A DNA stretch of 64,000 nt from an uncultured Bacteroidales bacterium (lineage in GTDB: Bacteria; Bacteroidota; Bacteroidia; Bacteroidales; Coprobacteraceae): positions 1 through 64,000 of the forward strand of contig CASFRL010000052.1 of assembly GCA_949297285.1 (NCBI GenBank), given 5' to 3'. Positions 1 to 7,981 of this stretch are shown here, in pieces. A model generated the notes under the pieces. That model made no database searches. It had not been told where the DNA came from and worked only from the letters and a program-made list of their open reading frames with translations. The translations under genes were made by a program, and so were the position numbers. Positions within the stretch are counted from its first letter, which is position 1. Every line of letters starts with the position of its first letter.

Positions 1-13
1 ATTTGTATTTGTC

Positions 14-43
14 TTGCACAATAAAAAAAATACGCTACCTTTG
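14..43 (+). promoter_or_regulatory. Promoter of tRNA-Cys
   Basis: TTG at 14-16 and TACCTTTG at 36-43 are separated by 19 bases, which matches the Bacteroidota sigma-ABfr consensus (TTTG, 19-21 bases, TAnnTTTG). The predicted start is near 50, about 14 bases before the tRNA. Confidence 0.7.
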
Positions 44-63
44 CAAGCGCAAATACAAAACAA

Positions 64-134
64 GGTTCCTTGGCCGAGTGGCTAGGCACCGGTCTGCAAA
101 ACCGTTTACGGCGGTTCGAATCCGCCAGGAACCT
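64..134 (+). tRNA. tRNA-Cys (GCA)
   Basis: A full cloverleaf is visible in 71 nt. The acceptor stem GGTTCCT (64-70) pairs with AGGAACC (127-133). The anticodon stem-loop GGTCTGCAAAACC carries anticodon GCA, and the T-arm is GGCGGTTCGAATCCGCC. The base after the acceptor stem is T, the U73 discriminator expected for cysteine tRNA. CCA is not encoded. It has its own promoter upstream and a terminator immediately downstream, so it is transcribed alone. Confidence 0.97.
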
Positions 135-139
135 CAAAG

Positions 140-187
140 AAGGCTTTTAAGTAACGCTGGTTTAGCGACTTGGAAGCCTTTTTTATT
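140..187 (+). terminator. Terminator after tRNA-Cys
   Basis: AAGGCTT (140-146) pairs with AAGCCTT (174-180), with further inner pairing (AAGT/ACTT and CGCT/AGCG), followed by a T-rich run at 179-187. It begins six bases after the tRNA. Confidence 0.75.
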
Positions 188-209
188 TATACGGAAAATA
201 GGAGATAGG

Positions 210-245
210 AAAAGGCGGTTACGAAAATCGTAACCGCCTTTTCTA
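210..245. terminator. Bidirectional intrinsic terminator
   Basis: A perfect stem of AAAAGGCGGTTACGA with its complement around an AAA loop, flanked by A and T runs. It works in both directions: as a second terminator for the tRNA and as the terminator of the minus-strand lipoprotein gene. Confidence 0.85.
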
Positions 246-348
246 CTTTATGGACCTGAATTTATATAGAGTTCAAAAGCTATTCAAATATCTATATTTG
301 CACGCTTTTTTAACTTTAATATTCAGTGATACAATTTATTATACCGCT

Positions 349-726
349 TTATTTTTCTTCTTCCATATCAATTTCAAAGTACGTATTTTCCCATTTAAAC
401 GCTTTTTGAGTACCTAAGTCGATCCCCCAAGCCAATACATTCAGCAGATTAATGCAAGCTACCGGATTGAAAGATGACTCTAACATTAACGGAGTTGGTT
501 TATAACCTTCTTTCTTTGCAATAAGTTCTTTAGAGGATATTTTCTTTCTGATGCGCACGCTCGTTTCTCCACTTTCGCCGATGGTAGCTATTTTCATACC
601 ATTGTCATAGATTTTTGTGCCTTCTTTCCCGACAAAGGTTATAGTTTGTTTTGCACTTGTAAAAATAGAGCAGCACGAAGTACTGAACAAGGGGATAATT
701 AATCCCAATAAAAATAACTTTTTCAT
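349..726 (-). CDS. Small lipoprotein with PEGA-like domain
   Basis: The 125-residue product starts MKKLFLLGLIIPLFSTSCC, a lipoprotein signal with a lipobox (STSC) around residue 18, so it should be anchored in the envelope. An in-frame ATG further upstream (828) would add 34 residues that spoil the signal peptide, so ATG 726 is preferred. The middle (TITFVGKEGTKIYDNGMKI, then RIRKK and AKKEGY) resembles a PEGA domain, the beta-rich module of many surface lipoproteins. A hydrophobic stretch with NLLNVLAWGIDLGT, typical of the C-terminal part of such 'SKQT' lipoproteins, follows. Family placement is by motif resemblance; the precise role is unknown. A weak promoter (TTTG at 771-774, TACGTTTA at 745-752, minus strand) lies just upstream, so transcription is probably independent of the noncoding RNA behind it. 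Confidence 0.75.
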   Translation of the reverse strand: MKKLFLLGLIIPLFSTSCCSIFTSAKQTITFVGKEGTKIYDNGMKIATIGESGETSVRIRKKISSKELIAKKEGYKPTPLMLESSFNPVACINLLNVLAWGIDLGTQKAFKWENTYFEIDMEEEK

Positions 727-802
727 TTTACAATTTTTTTTAGTTAAACGTATTTTTTTTGCAATATTGCCAAATTGTAAAGCGAATATCATACGTTTAA
801 CC

Positions 803-1002
803 AAAAGAAAAGCGCAGACAATCGCCATACGCTCTCTGGCTCACCACAAGCCACAATACACTATGGGAAGAAGTCTGCGCCCAATATGGGGGTAACACTT
901 CCAACGTGTATTGGTTCAGCTCGTAGCCTTCTGATGTGGTGATTCGAGAGCGGTTGAGCTAAATAATATGTAAAATAAAAAGCGAAGCAGATAAAACTGC
1001 AA
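803..1002 (-). ncRNA. ssrS: 6S RNA (SsrS)-like / Bacteroidales-1 RNA
   Basis: There is no credible ORF here, but a minus-strand transcript of about 200 nt is well delimited. A textbook promoter (TTTG at 1035-1038, TATCTTTG at 1008-1015, spacing 19) lies on one side and GTCTGCGC plus a U-rich tract (812-803) on the other. The RNA folds as a long rod: TGTGGTGATTCGAGAGC (935-951 on +) pairs with GCTCTC (831-836) and TCACCACA (841-848); then CTTCT 928-932 with AGAAG 869-873; then TATTGG 909-914 with CCAATA 881-886; then a small ACAC/GTGT hairpin. Rod shape, length, and flanking promoter and terminator match the Bacteroidales 6S RNA, which sequesters RNA polymerase in stationary phase. SRP RNA, RNase P and tmRNA are excluded by size or absent signature sequences. 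Confidence 0.6.
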
Positions 1003-1007
1003 CGTTG

Positions 1008-1038
1008 CAAAGATAGGCTAAAGGTTTTTACTTTCAAA
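1008..1038 (-). promoter_or_regulatory. Promoter of the 6S-like RNA
   Basis: On the minus strand TTTG (1038-1035) and TATCTTTG (1015-1008) are 19 bases apart, an exact fit to the Bacteroidota consensus. The expected start is near 1001. Confidence 0.75.
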
Positions 1039-1230
1039 GTCTTAATTTGTATTTGCAACCAAATTTTCGATAGAATTTTATAAACATCTGTTTTTGAGAG
1101 AGGGTATTGGGGTAGAATCGATAGGGCTTTTCTTTATAAAAAATCTTTTATGGCATGTTTTATCAAATGTTCTGGCTGTTTGAAAAGATGTAGAGCAAAT
1201 CTGGCAGATTTTATCAATAATGCCCCTTAT

Positions 1231-1263
1231 TTTGATTATTCCGATAAAAAAATTATATATTTG
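1231..1263 (+). promoter_or_regulatory. Promoter of the nuclease-like gene
   Basis: TTTG at 1231-1234 and TATATTTG at 1256-1263, spacing 21. The transcript would start near 1270, giving a leader of about 23 nt before ATG 1293. Confidence 0.65.
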
Positions 1264-1292
1264 GTATCGATAACATATGCAAAAACTTTTGT

Positions 1293-2270
1293 ATGGATGC
1301 GTCAAAAAAATGGAAAAGCCGTCTTTTGTCTTCAAGTATTCCTTTAGAGTTTGAAGCTGCTAAGGTCTTGGTAGACCAAAACATGAGTATTTCTTACGAT
1401 TATTCTTTCCCAAGGAAAGAAGGAGCTGATTATAAAGAGTTTTCTTGTGATTTAAAAGGTTTAGGATTCGTGCCTTTGAATAATGATGATCGAGTCGATG
1501 CAATCATTGAATTATTGGTAGAGTGTAAATATCGTGATGAAGGGAAAGGTTGGGTTTTTCTGCCTGAACTTGATTTGTTTGATTTTTCGAATCAGACATT
1601 GGGTTATGCAACACGAGGAATAACATCTTTTTCTAAAAAAATAGTGTCGCAAAAACCTATTTATGATTTTGAGCAGATATTCAGTTTCTCGCCTAAGGGT
1701 GTAGAGGTCAATTTTAATAATGGAGATGTTTTTGACAAAGATATAAGGCATGGTATCTTGCAACTTAAATATGCTTTGCCATACTTGATCCGTGATGCTA
1801 TTTTAGAAAATGTTTACGGGCATATCGATGATGCAATACCTCGTTTTATTGTACCGATTTTGGTAACTAATGCCGATTTATATCTTATAAATAAAGAATT
1901 TTCGATTGAATCGTTGAAAAAATGCAATGAGATTGAGGAAATAGCAGAAAAAGTCCCTTATCTATTGTTTTATTCAGATATAGGGTCGGATTTTACGGAA
2001 CATCATAAACGTATTTTTAAAAACTTTTATGATGATGTGAAGGGAAATACTTCTTTATTTGAGTTTGAAAACTATCAATTCCAATTTAAAGACCGATATG
2101 GTATCTATCAATCTCCAATAAGGGAATGCGAAGAGTTGGAAAACTCTTATCGGTCGATTTTGCTTTCGTATTATACCCATTTTATAATTTGTTCATTTGA
2201 TCATTTTAAAACTCTTGTTCGACAAATATTTTCGAGTATAGAGCAATCTGTATATATGAAAAACGATTAA
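1293..2270 (+). CDS. PD-(D/E)XK nuclease-like protein
   Basis: The 325-residue protein has no signal peptide or membrane segment. Residues 1-60 contain IPLEFEAAKVLVDQN followed by a beta-rich stretch. Residues 65-85 read DAIIELLVECKYRD, matching the D-(x)n-E-x-K core of restriction-endonuclease-like folds (E of ECK and the following K as metal and phosphate ligands). The rest is alpha/beta with no second recognisable domain. It is a lone gene with its own promoter and no methyltransferase or helicase partner nearby. It could be an orphan restriction or repair nuclease, or a catalytically altered relative. The family assignment rests on the motif alone. Base composition is lower in GC than the next gene, which would fit an accessory origin. 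Confidence 0.6.
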   Translation: MDASKKWKSRLLSSSIPLEFEAAKVLVDQNMSISYDYSFPRKEGADYKEFSCDLKGLGFVPLNNDDRVDAIIELLVECKYRDEGKGWVFLPELDLFDFSNQTLGYATRGITSFSKKIVSQKPIYDFEQIFSFSPKGVEVNFNNGDVFDKDIRHGILQLKYALPYLIRDAILENVYGHIDDAIPRFIVPILVTNADLYLINKEFSIESLKKCNEIEEIAEKVPYLLFYSDIGSDFTEHHKRIFKNFYDDVKGNTSLFEFENYQFQFKDRYGIYQSPIRECEELENSYRSILLSYYTHFIICSFDHFKTLVRQIFSSIEQSVYMKND

Positions 2271-2386
2271 GGGAAAAGTTGTGAGGAAGCGCTATTTGCC
2301 TCATTCTGTAAATCATATCCACTATCTGTTTTGTGGTGAAACGATTGAAATTTAATACTTCAAAAAGTTAAAAAGAATCTGAACGT

Positions 2387-3553
2387 ATGAGAAAAATTAT
2401 TTGGTTATCGGTGTTTGTCGTATCTGCTTGTGCTGTAAAAAATAGTGATGTCGATCTGACGGGATGTTGGCTCGAAATATTACCGCAGAATGTTTCTTAT
2501 ATACAAGGGATGAGTTTAAAACCGGACGGGATGGCCGAATCTCTCGGGATGGCGACATTGAAATATCATAGTTGGAAAAAATCGGACGATCTGCTTATTC
2601 TTGACGGAGAAAGTATCGGGAACGGTCAGACCATTCGATTCTCAGATACCCTGAATATTATCAGTCTTATCAATGACACATTGACAGTAGAACGAAAAAA
2701 TAACCGGATGAGTTTTGTCCGTAAATCGGAATCTGAATTGCCGATGATGTCGAACCCGCTAAACGCTCTACGTCCTGCTTATGAGGGGTTTGAATGGACT
2801 AAATTGTCCGGCGCAGGACTTCGATTGATGGTGCAGGAAAGTGAAAATATAAGATTGATAGGAGACCCCTCTTTACCCGGAATTGTAATGGTTAGAACGG
2901 GTGATGCTGCACCTCATAAGAAAATTCAGATATTTGACCTGAAAAATAGTGATATAAATGAGCTTATTCCGCTTTTAGAAACGATTGAGGGTTGGGATAA
3001 AGAGCAGACTTGTAAATTGAAAGAAATAAAATCAGATCACCGGGGTGTGCATCGATATGTTATCGTGCCTGATGGCAAGTATGCCAAGCAAATGGATGAG
3101 ATGATGCAAAAAGAACCTGTCCCGTCGACATGTAGCGGATGGGGCGTCGGCAATAGTGGCAGTCGCTATTTTGAGGTGCATGAAAATCATCCGGATAAGG
3201 TATTGTTTGTGGAGATAGGGCAAGACGCTCCATTATTCGATGAAAATAGCATTGAGTTTGCAGATGAGGAAAGTGTCGGGTTGTCGACAGATATCCTCTA
3301 TACATTGAAAGGCATTTTACGCATTGGACACGAAGTGTATTCTTTTAAACCGGAGGAGAGCGATGAGGAATTCTGGATCATAGATAAAACCGGAAAACTG
3401 ATCGCTTTATACGATAAGGTGACTAAAGGACAGAAGAATGGTGTTCCGGTAAATGCTACTTTAAAGGTCGAGTATAATGGAAAATGGGATGAAGGATTTG
3501 CGGCTGATTATGACGGAGTCTATTTTGTTCGGGAAATTATCGATCTGAATTAA
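2387..3553 (+). CDS. Lipoprotein with lipocalin-like N-terminal domain
   Basis: The 388-residue product begins MRKIIWLSVFVVSACAV; the VSAC lipobox at residues 12-15 marks it as a lipoprotein. Residues 25-110 (DLTGCWLEILPQ, then GMSLKPDGMAESLGMATLKY) have the pattern of the lipocalin-like domains of Bacteroidales lipoproteins: a GxW near the start, then repeating beta strands. The remaining ~270 residues are beta-rich and acidic, with no motif I can name; cysteines in the TCSGWG segment near residue 248 are notable. It stands alone between the nuclease gene and a convergent gene, with which it shares a terminator. Function unknown. Confidence 0.75.
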   Translation: MRKIIWLSVFVVSACAVKNSDVDLTGCWLEILPQNVSYIQGMSLKPDGMAESLGMATLKYHSWKKSDDLLILDGESIGNGQTIRFSDTLNIISLINDTLTVERKNNRMSFVRKSESELPMMSNPLNALRPAYEGFEWTKLSGAGLRLMVQESENIRLIGDPSLPGIVMVRTGDAAPHKKIQIFDLKNSDINELIPLLETIEGWDKEQTCKLKEIKSDHRGVHRYVIVPDGKYAKQMDEMMQKEPVPSTCSGWGVGNSGSRYFEVHENHPDKVLFVEIGQDAPLFDENSIEFADEESVGLSTDILYTLKGILRIGHEVYSFKPEESDEEFWIIDKTGKLIALYDKVTKGQKNGVPVNATLKVEYNGKWDEGFAADYDGVYFVREIIDLN

Positions 3554-3587
3554 AAATATCGTTGAAAGGAATTTTTCGCAATCGATG

Positions 3588-3640
3588 CGGGCAGAAATAG
3601 GGGTGCTATATCAAATTTCCCTTTATTTCTGCCCGTATTT
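3588..3640. terminator. Terminator between convergent genes
   Basis: CGGGCAGAAATA (3588-3599) pairs perfectly with TATTTCTGCCCG (3624-3635) around a 24-base loop, with a short T-rich tail. It lies between two convergent genes and may serve both. Confidence 0.6.
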
Positions 3641-3663
3641 GAAGTTGCCGCATTGCGATAATG

Positions 3664-4848
3664 TTATTTGCCGATAGGCTGTATATCTTTACGTATGTTT
3701 CTGGATATTTCCAGAAGCGTATAAAACTTTTTCTTGCTTTCTATGGCCGTTTGGTTTTCTTTATACCGTTTGTTTGCGTATTCTTTTGACTTATTGAATA
3801 TCGTATAAGAAATTTCATTCTGGCTTTTTCCGACCATGGTCGAGTCTAACTGCTCTTCCGGAAAAAAGTCATCTAAGTTGACGTCACCGATCATGGTTGT
3901 CTCCAGAAAATCTTTTTGCGTGTGTTTCTTGTCCAGATAATAGCCAACAAACATGTGTCCGGGCATTCTTACCAGTATGGGGTCGATATTGATCGCTTTA
4001 AGTAACGATGCAAATAAAACGCTGCCATCTACACAATTTATTTGAGCAGATTCCAGAACATCTTCAAACAAACGTACACGTTGCGAGAATACGACATTCG
4101 ATGATAGACTTGAAGATGATATCGAACTGTATTTTAAGTTGCGTTTCTGTAAAGCGTTCCAGATGGCATAAACTTGTTTTTCTACATATTTCCCTTGATA
4201 TTGATACCCGAGAAATCTGTTTACGATACGAGTGTTTAATGCCTCTTTCAGGATAATATCGATCATCGGATGGTCTTCATTTACATAAGCCGCGAAAAAT
4301 ATTCCGGTATCATGGAACTTTTGTTTTTCATCGATATAGCCCAATAAACATTCATTGATACTTCTTACCGACATCGTTTTAACGTGTCGTCCCATCTTTT
4401 TCCGGTTCAATTCCACTTGTATGGCTACGCTGACAGGAGAAGGCTGTATGGCTTGCTTTAAGGCATCGTATTTCCAGATAATGTCCGGATATATTTTGTA
4501 TTCGGTTTTAGGCTTTTCCAAGATAAATTCAGAAACCGATTCTTCGAAAAAGGGAGTCGCACCCACGGTGATTCTGACTTTACTATGGGCTACTCCCGAT
4601 TTTATGCGGATAGCAATACTCGATTTCGGATTCCCTAAGTATGACGTATCTGCCGGGACGACGATCTGCGTGTCGGAAACGGCAACAGAAAGAATGGCCG
4701 ACGGGAATATATTGCCACCTAAGTCGTCGGTAATCTCGAATGTCGTGTGTTCGCTGTTATAGCGATACCAGAATAGTCCGGTAATTGCTAAAAGGAGAAA
4801 CGAAAGTATGATTGTAGATATGACCCAAGGGTTCTTGTTCTTGCTCAT
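3664..4848 (-). CDS. Membrane-anchored transglutaminase-like protein
   Basis: The 394-residue protein has one N-terminal membrane helix (residues 9-28, WVISTIILSFLLLAITGLFW) and no cleavage site, so the body should be periplasmic. Residues 40-170 are beta-rich and Ig-like. A papain/transglutaminase-like core follows: INCVDGSVLFASLLKAINI supplies the candidate nucleophile Cys near residue 273, and RMPGHMFVGYYLD supplies the His near 299. NFLETTM-type acidic residues further on could complete a triad. Such domains act as proteases, amidases or cross-linking enzymes; substrate unknown. The gene is monocistronic; a TATCTTTG box lies 25 bp upstream of the start, overlapped by an inverted repeat. 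Confidence 0.75.
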   Translation of the reverse strand: MSKNKNPWVISTIILSFLLLAITGLFWYRYNSEHTTFEITDDLGGNIFPSAILSVAVSDTQIVVPADTSYLGNPKSSIAIRIKSGVAHSKVRITVGATPFFEESVSEFILEKPKTEYKIYPDIIWKYDALKQAIQPSPVSVAIQVELNRKKMGRHVKTMSVRSINECLLGYIDEKQKFHDTGIFFAAYVNEDHPMIDIILKEALNTRIVNRFLGYQYQGKYVEKQVYAIWNALQKRNLKYSSISSSSLSSNVVFSQRVRLFEDVLESAQINCVDGSVLFASLLKAINIDPILVRMPGHMFVGYYLDKKHTQKDFLETTMIGDVNLDDFFPEEQLDSTMVGKSQNEISYTIFNKSKEYANKRYKENQTAIESKKKFYTLLEISRNIRKDIQPIGK

Positions 4849-4872
4849 TTTTAGTTTGGTTTATTCTGGTAA

Positions 4873-4903
4873 CAAAGATAATCATTCTAAATTAAGAATG
4901 ATT
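4873..4903 (-). promoter_or_regulatory. Promoter with overlapping inverted repeat
   Basis: TATCTTTG on the minus strand (4880-4873) is the -7 box for the transglutaminase-like gene. It abuts AATCATTCT (4880-4888) and its complement AGAATGATT (4895-4903), a 9-bp inverted repeat in the -10 to -33 spacer. The position suits a repressor site; no -33 box is obvious. Confidence 0.5.
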
Positions 4904-4978
4904 GCAGATTCTCTTTTTAAAAAACGATTTAAACATTCTCGTTTTTTGATCTGTTTTAATTCTGAAAATAAAAAAGCT

Positions 4979-5452
4979 ATGGATAAAGTTGCAATGCAGA
5001 TACAATTGGTAAAAATAGAAGAACTATTGTATGATGACAAGACAAAACCCGATGATGACATACAAGAAACGATTTTCGTGAAATTGTTGTTGAATGTTTT
5101 ACCCGATATCCGTAAAAATCTCATGGAATTGGTTGTCGGGGTGATTTATCATACCGAATCGGAGAATTTATTGACTTATGAGGTCAAGTCGGTATTTAAA
5201 ATAAAAGGGATGAATGAGTTTGTCTATGTGCAGAATCAGAATGTTTTTGTCATGCCCCAGCTATTGAACATATTGATCGGAATCTCGATAGGTTCTTTAA
5301 GAGGAATGCTGGTGCTTAAGACATCAGAATCGGCTTTTAAAAACTATCCGTTGCCCATAATGAATATTGCAGAGCTTGTCGCTTCTTTACAAACCGAAAC
5401 CGTGAGGCAGTATCCCTATTCTTCTTTTCCCGGATTCAAATATGAATGGTAG
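4979..5452 (+). CDS. SecB-like small conserved protein
   Basis: The frame is open from 4808, but the stretch up to ATG 4979 overlaps the divergent gene and its promoter, so the start MDKVAMQIQLVKIEELL is chosen (157 residues). The protein is soluble, beta-rich in the first two thirds, and ends with GSLRGMLVLKTSESAFKN followed by LPIMN. That closing pattern is familiar in Bacteroidota hypothetical proteins with a SecB-like fold. SecB-like proteins are chaperones or, in some cases, antitoxin chaperones; no toxin gene is next to it. The assignment is tentative. It converges on polyphosphate kinase and overlaps its 3' end by 17 bp. Confidence 0.6.
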   Translation: MDKVAMQIQLVKIEELLYDDKTKPDDDIQETIFVKLLLNVLPDIRKNLMELVVGVIYHTESENLLTYEVKSVFKIKGMNEFVYVQNQNVFVMPQLLNILIGISIGSLRGMLVLKTSESAFKNYPLPIMNIAELVASLQTETVRQYPYSSFPGFKYEW

Positions 5453-7505
5453 AATCCTCCTCGTTTTTCAAAAGTTCGTAGATACATTTTTGAGACCTTA
5501 TTTCTTTTTCGGAGTTATCGGTTACGGGAATATTTTGCAAATGTTCATCGATCAGGCAGGCTTGGGTGTTATCTTGCAGTTGCAATTGTAATACCTTGAT
5601 GATTTTTTGTTTTATTTGTTCGTCTGTGATCGGAAATGCGGTCTCGATTCGGCGTGACAAGTTTCTTTTCATCCAATCGGCCGAACTCAAGAATACCTCT
5701 TCTTTGCCGTCGGCATTAAAATACCACACACGGGAATGTTCTAAAAATTCATCGACAATACGAATAATTTTTATGTTTTTGCTGTAAGGTTGTCCGGGAA
5801 CAAGGCAACAAATGCCCCGTATGATCAAGTCTATTTTTACTCCCGCCTCGCTGGCATCATATAATAACCTTATCATGCCTTCATCTTGTAAACCGTTCAT
5901 TTTTAAAATGATGTAGGCCTTTTTGCCTTGTTTGGCAAGTTCGATCTCGTGAGCGATCTTTTCTTGTAAAGAAAAAATCATATTGAACGGAGACACGATC
6001 AATTGCTTGAAATAAGGATTTGCCGATTTCCCTTCGAGTATATTGAATAATAAACTCAATTCTTGTGTCAATGCCTTGTCGGAAGTGAACAAACCCATAT
6101 CGGAATATATCTTGGCGGTTTTCTCGTTAAAATTACCGGTACTCAGGTATGCAAAATTTTTTCCGCTACTTTCTTCTTTTGGGGGGTGAAGGCGTATCAA
6201 TGCTATTTTGGCGTGCACTTTCAATCCCGGTGTACTATATATTATCTTTATTCCATGTTTTTTCATCCGTTCAGAGGTCGCAATGTTATTCTCCTCATCG
6301 AACCGGGCTTTCAATTCGACAAATACTGTCACTTTTTTACCGTTTTTGGCCGCAGCGATAAGGGCATTGACGATTGCCGACTCTTCGGCAACCCTGTATT
6401 GGGTGATTTTTATCTCATCGACTTTCGGGTCATAAGCAGCTTCGGTAAAAAAACGAACCAAGTAATCGAACGACTGATAAGGATAGCATAACAGTACATC
6501 TTGTTTTTTTATAACCTTGAACATCGATTTGGTTTGGTCGAACAAAGAAACGCGCATCGGCATAAAAGGCGGTAATGTCAGGTCGGGAGATCCGGGATTC
6601 GGGAGTTTAATGAGGTCTTCCAATGTCAGATAGCGTCCGGCAGGAATACATTGGGACATAGGAATGTGGTATGTCTCACATAAAAAGCGAAGCATTTCGG
6701 TCGGCATCCGGTGATTATACACCATGCGGTTTGTACGGCCTGTCTTTCTTTTTTTTACGCTTTTTTGTATCTCTTCCACCAGATCATAGTCTCGATGAGG
6801 ATCGATCGAAAAGTCGGCATCTCTCGAAATACGGATGCTGTAATAAGAGTCGATGATAAACCCGGGAAATACAATGTCCAGATTATATCCGATTGCATCG
6901 TCGATAAACATCAGATAGTGTGTCTTTTCGATAGACGGGAGTGTTATGAATCGAGGTACTTTGGAAAACGGAATTTTTATTAAAGCATAATACGGTTCGA
7001 CTCTTTCTTTTTTATAAAGCCTTATGATCAGGTATAACCGATTATCTCTCAGGAAAGATGAAATATCATCTTTCAGAATCAGCACCGGTTGCAGAAATGG
7101 AAATATTTCGTCATAAAAATAGTTGCGGATAAAAGCCCGGTGTATTTCTAACAGCGGTTGTTCACCTTGATATAAAATAATATTGTTTCGGGCAAGTTCG
7201 GGTAAAATCTCGTCTCGGAATATAAAGAAAAAATCTTGCATTTGCCTGCTTACCTCTTTATTGATTTCGTATAAGATTTCTTCGGCACGAGATTTCGCTT
7301 CAGAGTTGCTGTTTTCCTGAGCAATGGTCTGTCGGTATTCCGATATGCGTATTTTATAGAATTCTTCCAAATTCGAAGAGAATATAGACAGAAATTTTAT
7401 CCGTTCGAATATAGGCAGTTTTTGATTTCGGGATTCTGACAAAACTCGATAATTGAAAGATAACCAGCTGATGTCTCTCTTGAAAAATCTCCGATCTTGG
7501 CTCAT
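5436..7505 (-). CDS. ppk1: Polyphosphate kinase 1
   Basis: At 689 residues this is the normal length for PPK1, which reversibly polymerises the gamma-phosphate of ATP into polyphosphate at the inner membrane. The N-terminal domain reads FFKRDISWLSFNYRVLSE with SNLEEFYKIRISEYRQ shortly after. The catalytic domains include ITQYRVAEESAIVNALIAAA, then GLKVHAKIALI with the histidine that is autophosphorylated in the family, then LSTGNFNEKTAKIYSDMGLF, and a second HSRVWYF / FLSSADWMKRN motif near the C-terminus. No ppx gene is adjacent. The gene is monocistronic; a near-consensus TATATTTA lies upstream on the minus strand. Confidence 0.95.
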   Translation of the reverse strand: MSQDRRFFKRDISWLSFNYRVLSESRNQKLPIFERIKFLSIFSSNLEEFYKIRISEYRQTIAQENSNSEAKSRAEEILYEINKEVSRQMQDFFFIFRDEILPELARNNIILYQGEQPLLEIHRAFIRNYFYDEIFPFLQPVLILKDDISSFLRDNRLYLIIRLYKKERVEPYYALIKIPFSKVPRFITLPSIEKTHYLMFIDDAIGYNLDIVFPGFIIDSYYSIRISRDADFSIDPHRDYDLVEEIQKSVKKRKTGRTNRMVYNHRMPTEMLRFLCETYHIPMSQCIPAGRYLTLEDLIKLPNPGSPDLTLPPFMPMRVSLFDQTKSMFKVIKKQDVLLCYPYQSFDYLVRFFTEAAYDPKVDEIKITQYRVAEESAIVNALIAAAKNGKKVTVFVELKARFDEENNIATSERMKKHGIKIIYSTPGLKVHAKIALIRLHPPKEESSGKNFAYLSTGNFNEKTAKIYSDMGLFTSDKALTQELSLLFNILEGKSANPYFKQLIVSPFNMIFSLQEKIAHEIELAKQGKKAYIILKMNGLQDEGMIRLLYDASEAGVKIDLIIRGICCLVPGQPYSKNIKIIRIVDEFLEHSRVWYFNADGKEEVFLSSADWMKRNLSRRIETAFPITDEQIKQKIIKVLQLQLQDNTQACLIDEHLQNIPVTDNSEKEIRSQKCIYELLKNEEDSTIHI

Positions 7506-7687
7506 AACCTCTAAATACTTTTATGCTGAATAGGTAAATATAAGATTTATTTTGTTATTTTGTATTCGACTCTTTCAAAATCTTGAATAAAAACAATAAA
7601 TCGTTGTTTTGTCCGAATCGGAAAATTTATTTTGAAAAACCGAAAAAAAAACGTAATATAGCAACCGAATTGTTTAAATAAAGTCGT

Positions 7688-7981
7688 GTGGAACATAAGC
7701 AATTTATAGAAGAACTTCAAGTCAGACTGGGAAAAGATAAAAAAGAGATAGACAATCTTTTTTCAGATATGTTACAGATTATAAAAGATCGTTGCAGCCA
7801 AATGGACACCTTGTCTGTGCAGGGCTTCGGTATTTTTGAACCGCGAAAAAAGTTGGAGCGGGTTTCTGTAAATCCGGCAACAGGGAAGCGTATGCTTATC
7901 CCGCCTAAAATCGTATTGTGTTTTAAGCCGGGCACTGTAATTAAAAACCGATTAAAAGGCATTCCCGGAAATGAACAGTAA
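7688..7981 (+). CDS. HU/IHF-family DNA-binding protein
   Basis: The 97-residue protein starts at GTG 7688. The HU fold is clear: two N-terminal helices, then SVQGFGIFEPRKKLERV and the DNA-binding arm VNPATGKRMLIP, with the conserved NPATGK loop, then ILCFKPG-type strand and a C-terminal helix. HU proteins bend DNA as dimers. It overlaps the next gene by 11 bp, implying translational coupling. The neighbour carries a second, more divergent HU domain tethered to the membrane, so the two may heterodimerise. Confidence 0.9.
   Translation: MEHKQFIEELQVRLGKDKKEIDNLFSDMLQIIKDRCSQMDTLSVQGFGIFEPRKKLERVSVNPATGKRMLIPPKIVLCFKPGTVIKNRLKGIPGNEQ

Noticed and set aside
3-233. Short ORF overlapping the tRNA-Cys
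   Set aside because: It spans the tRNA and its terminator and cannot be a real gene.
2281-2355. Short GTG-initiated frame of about 24 codons after the nuclease-like gene, with coding-like composition
   Set aside because: Too short, no ATG, no recognised similarity. It may be a remnant but cannot be told from chance.
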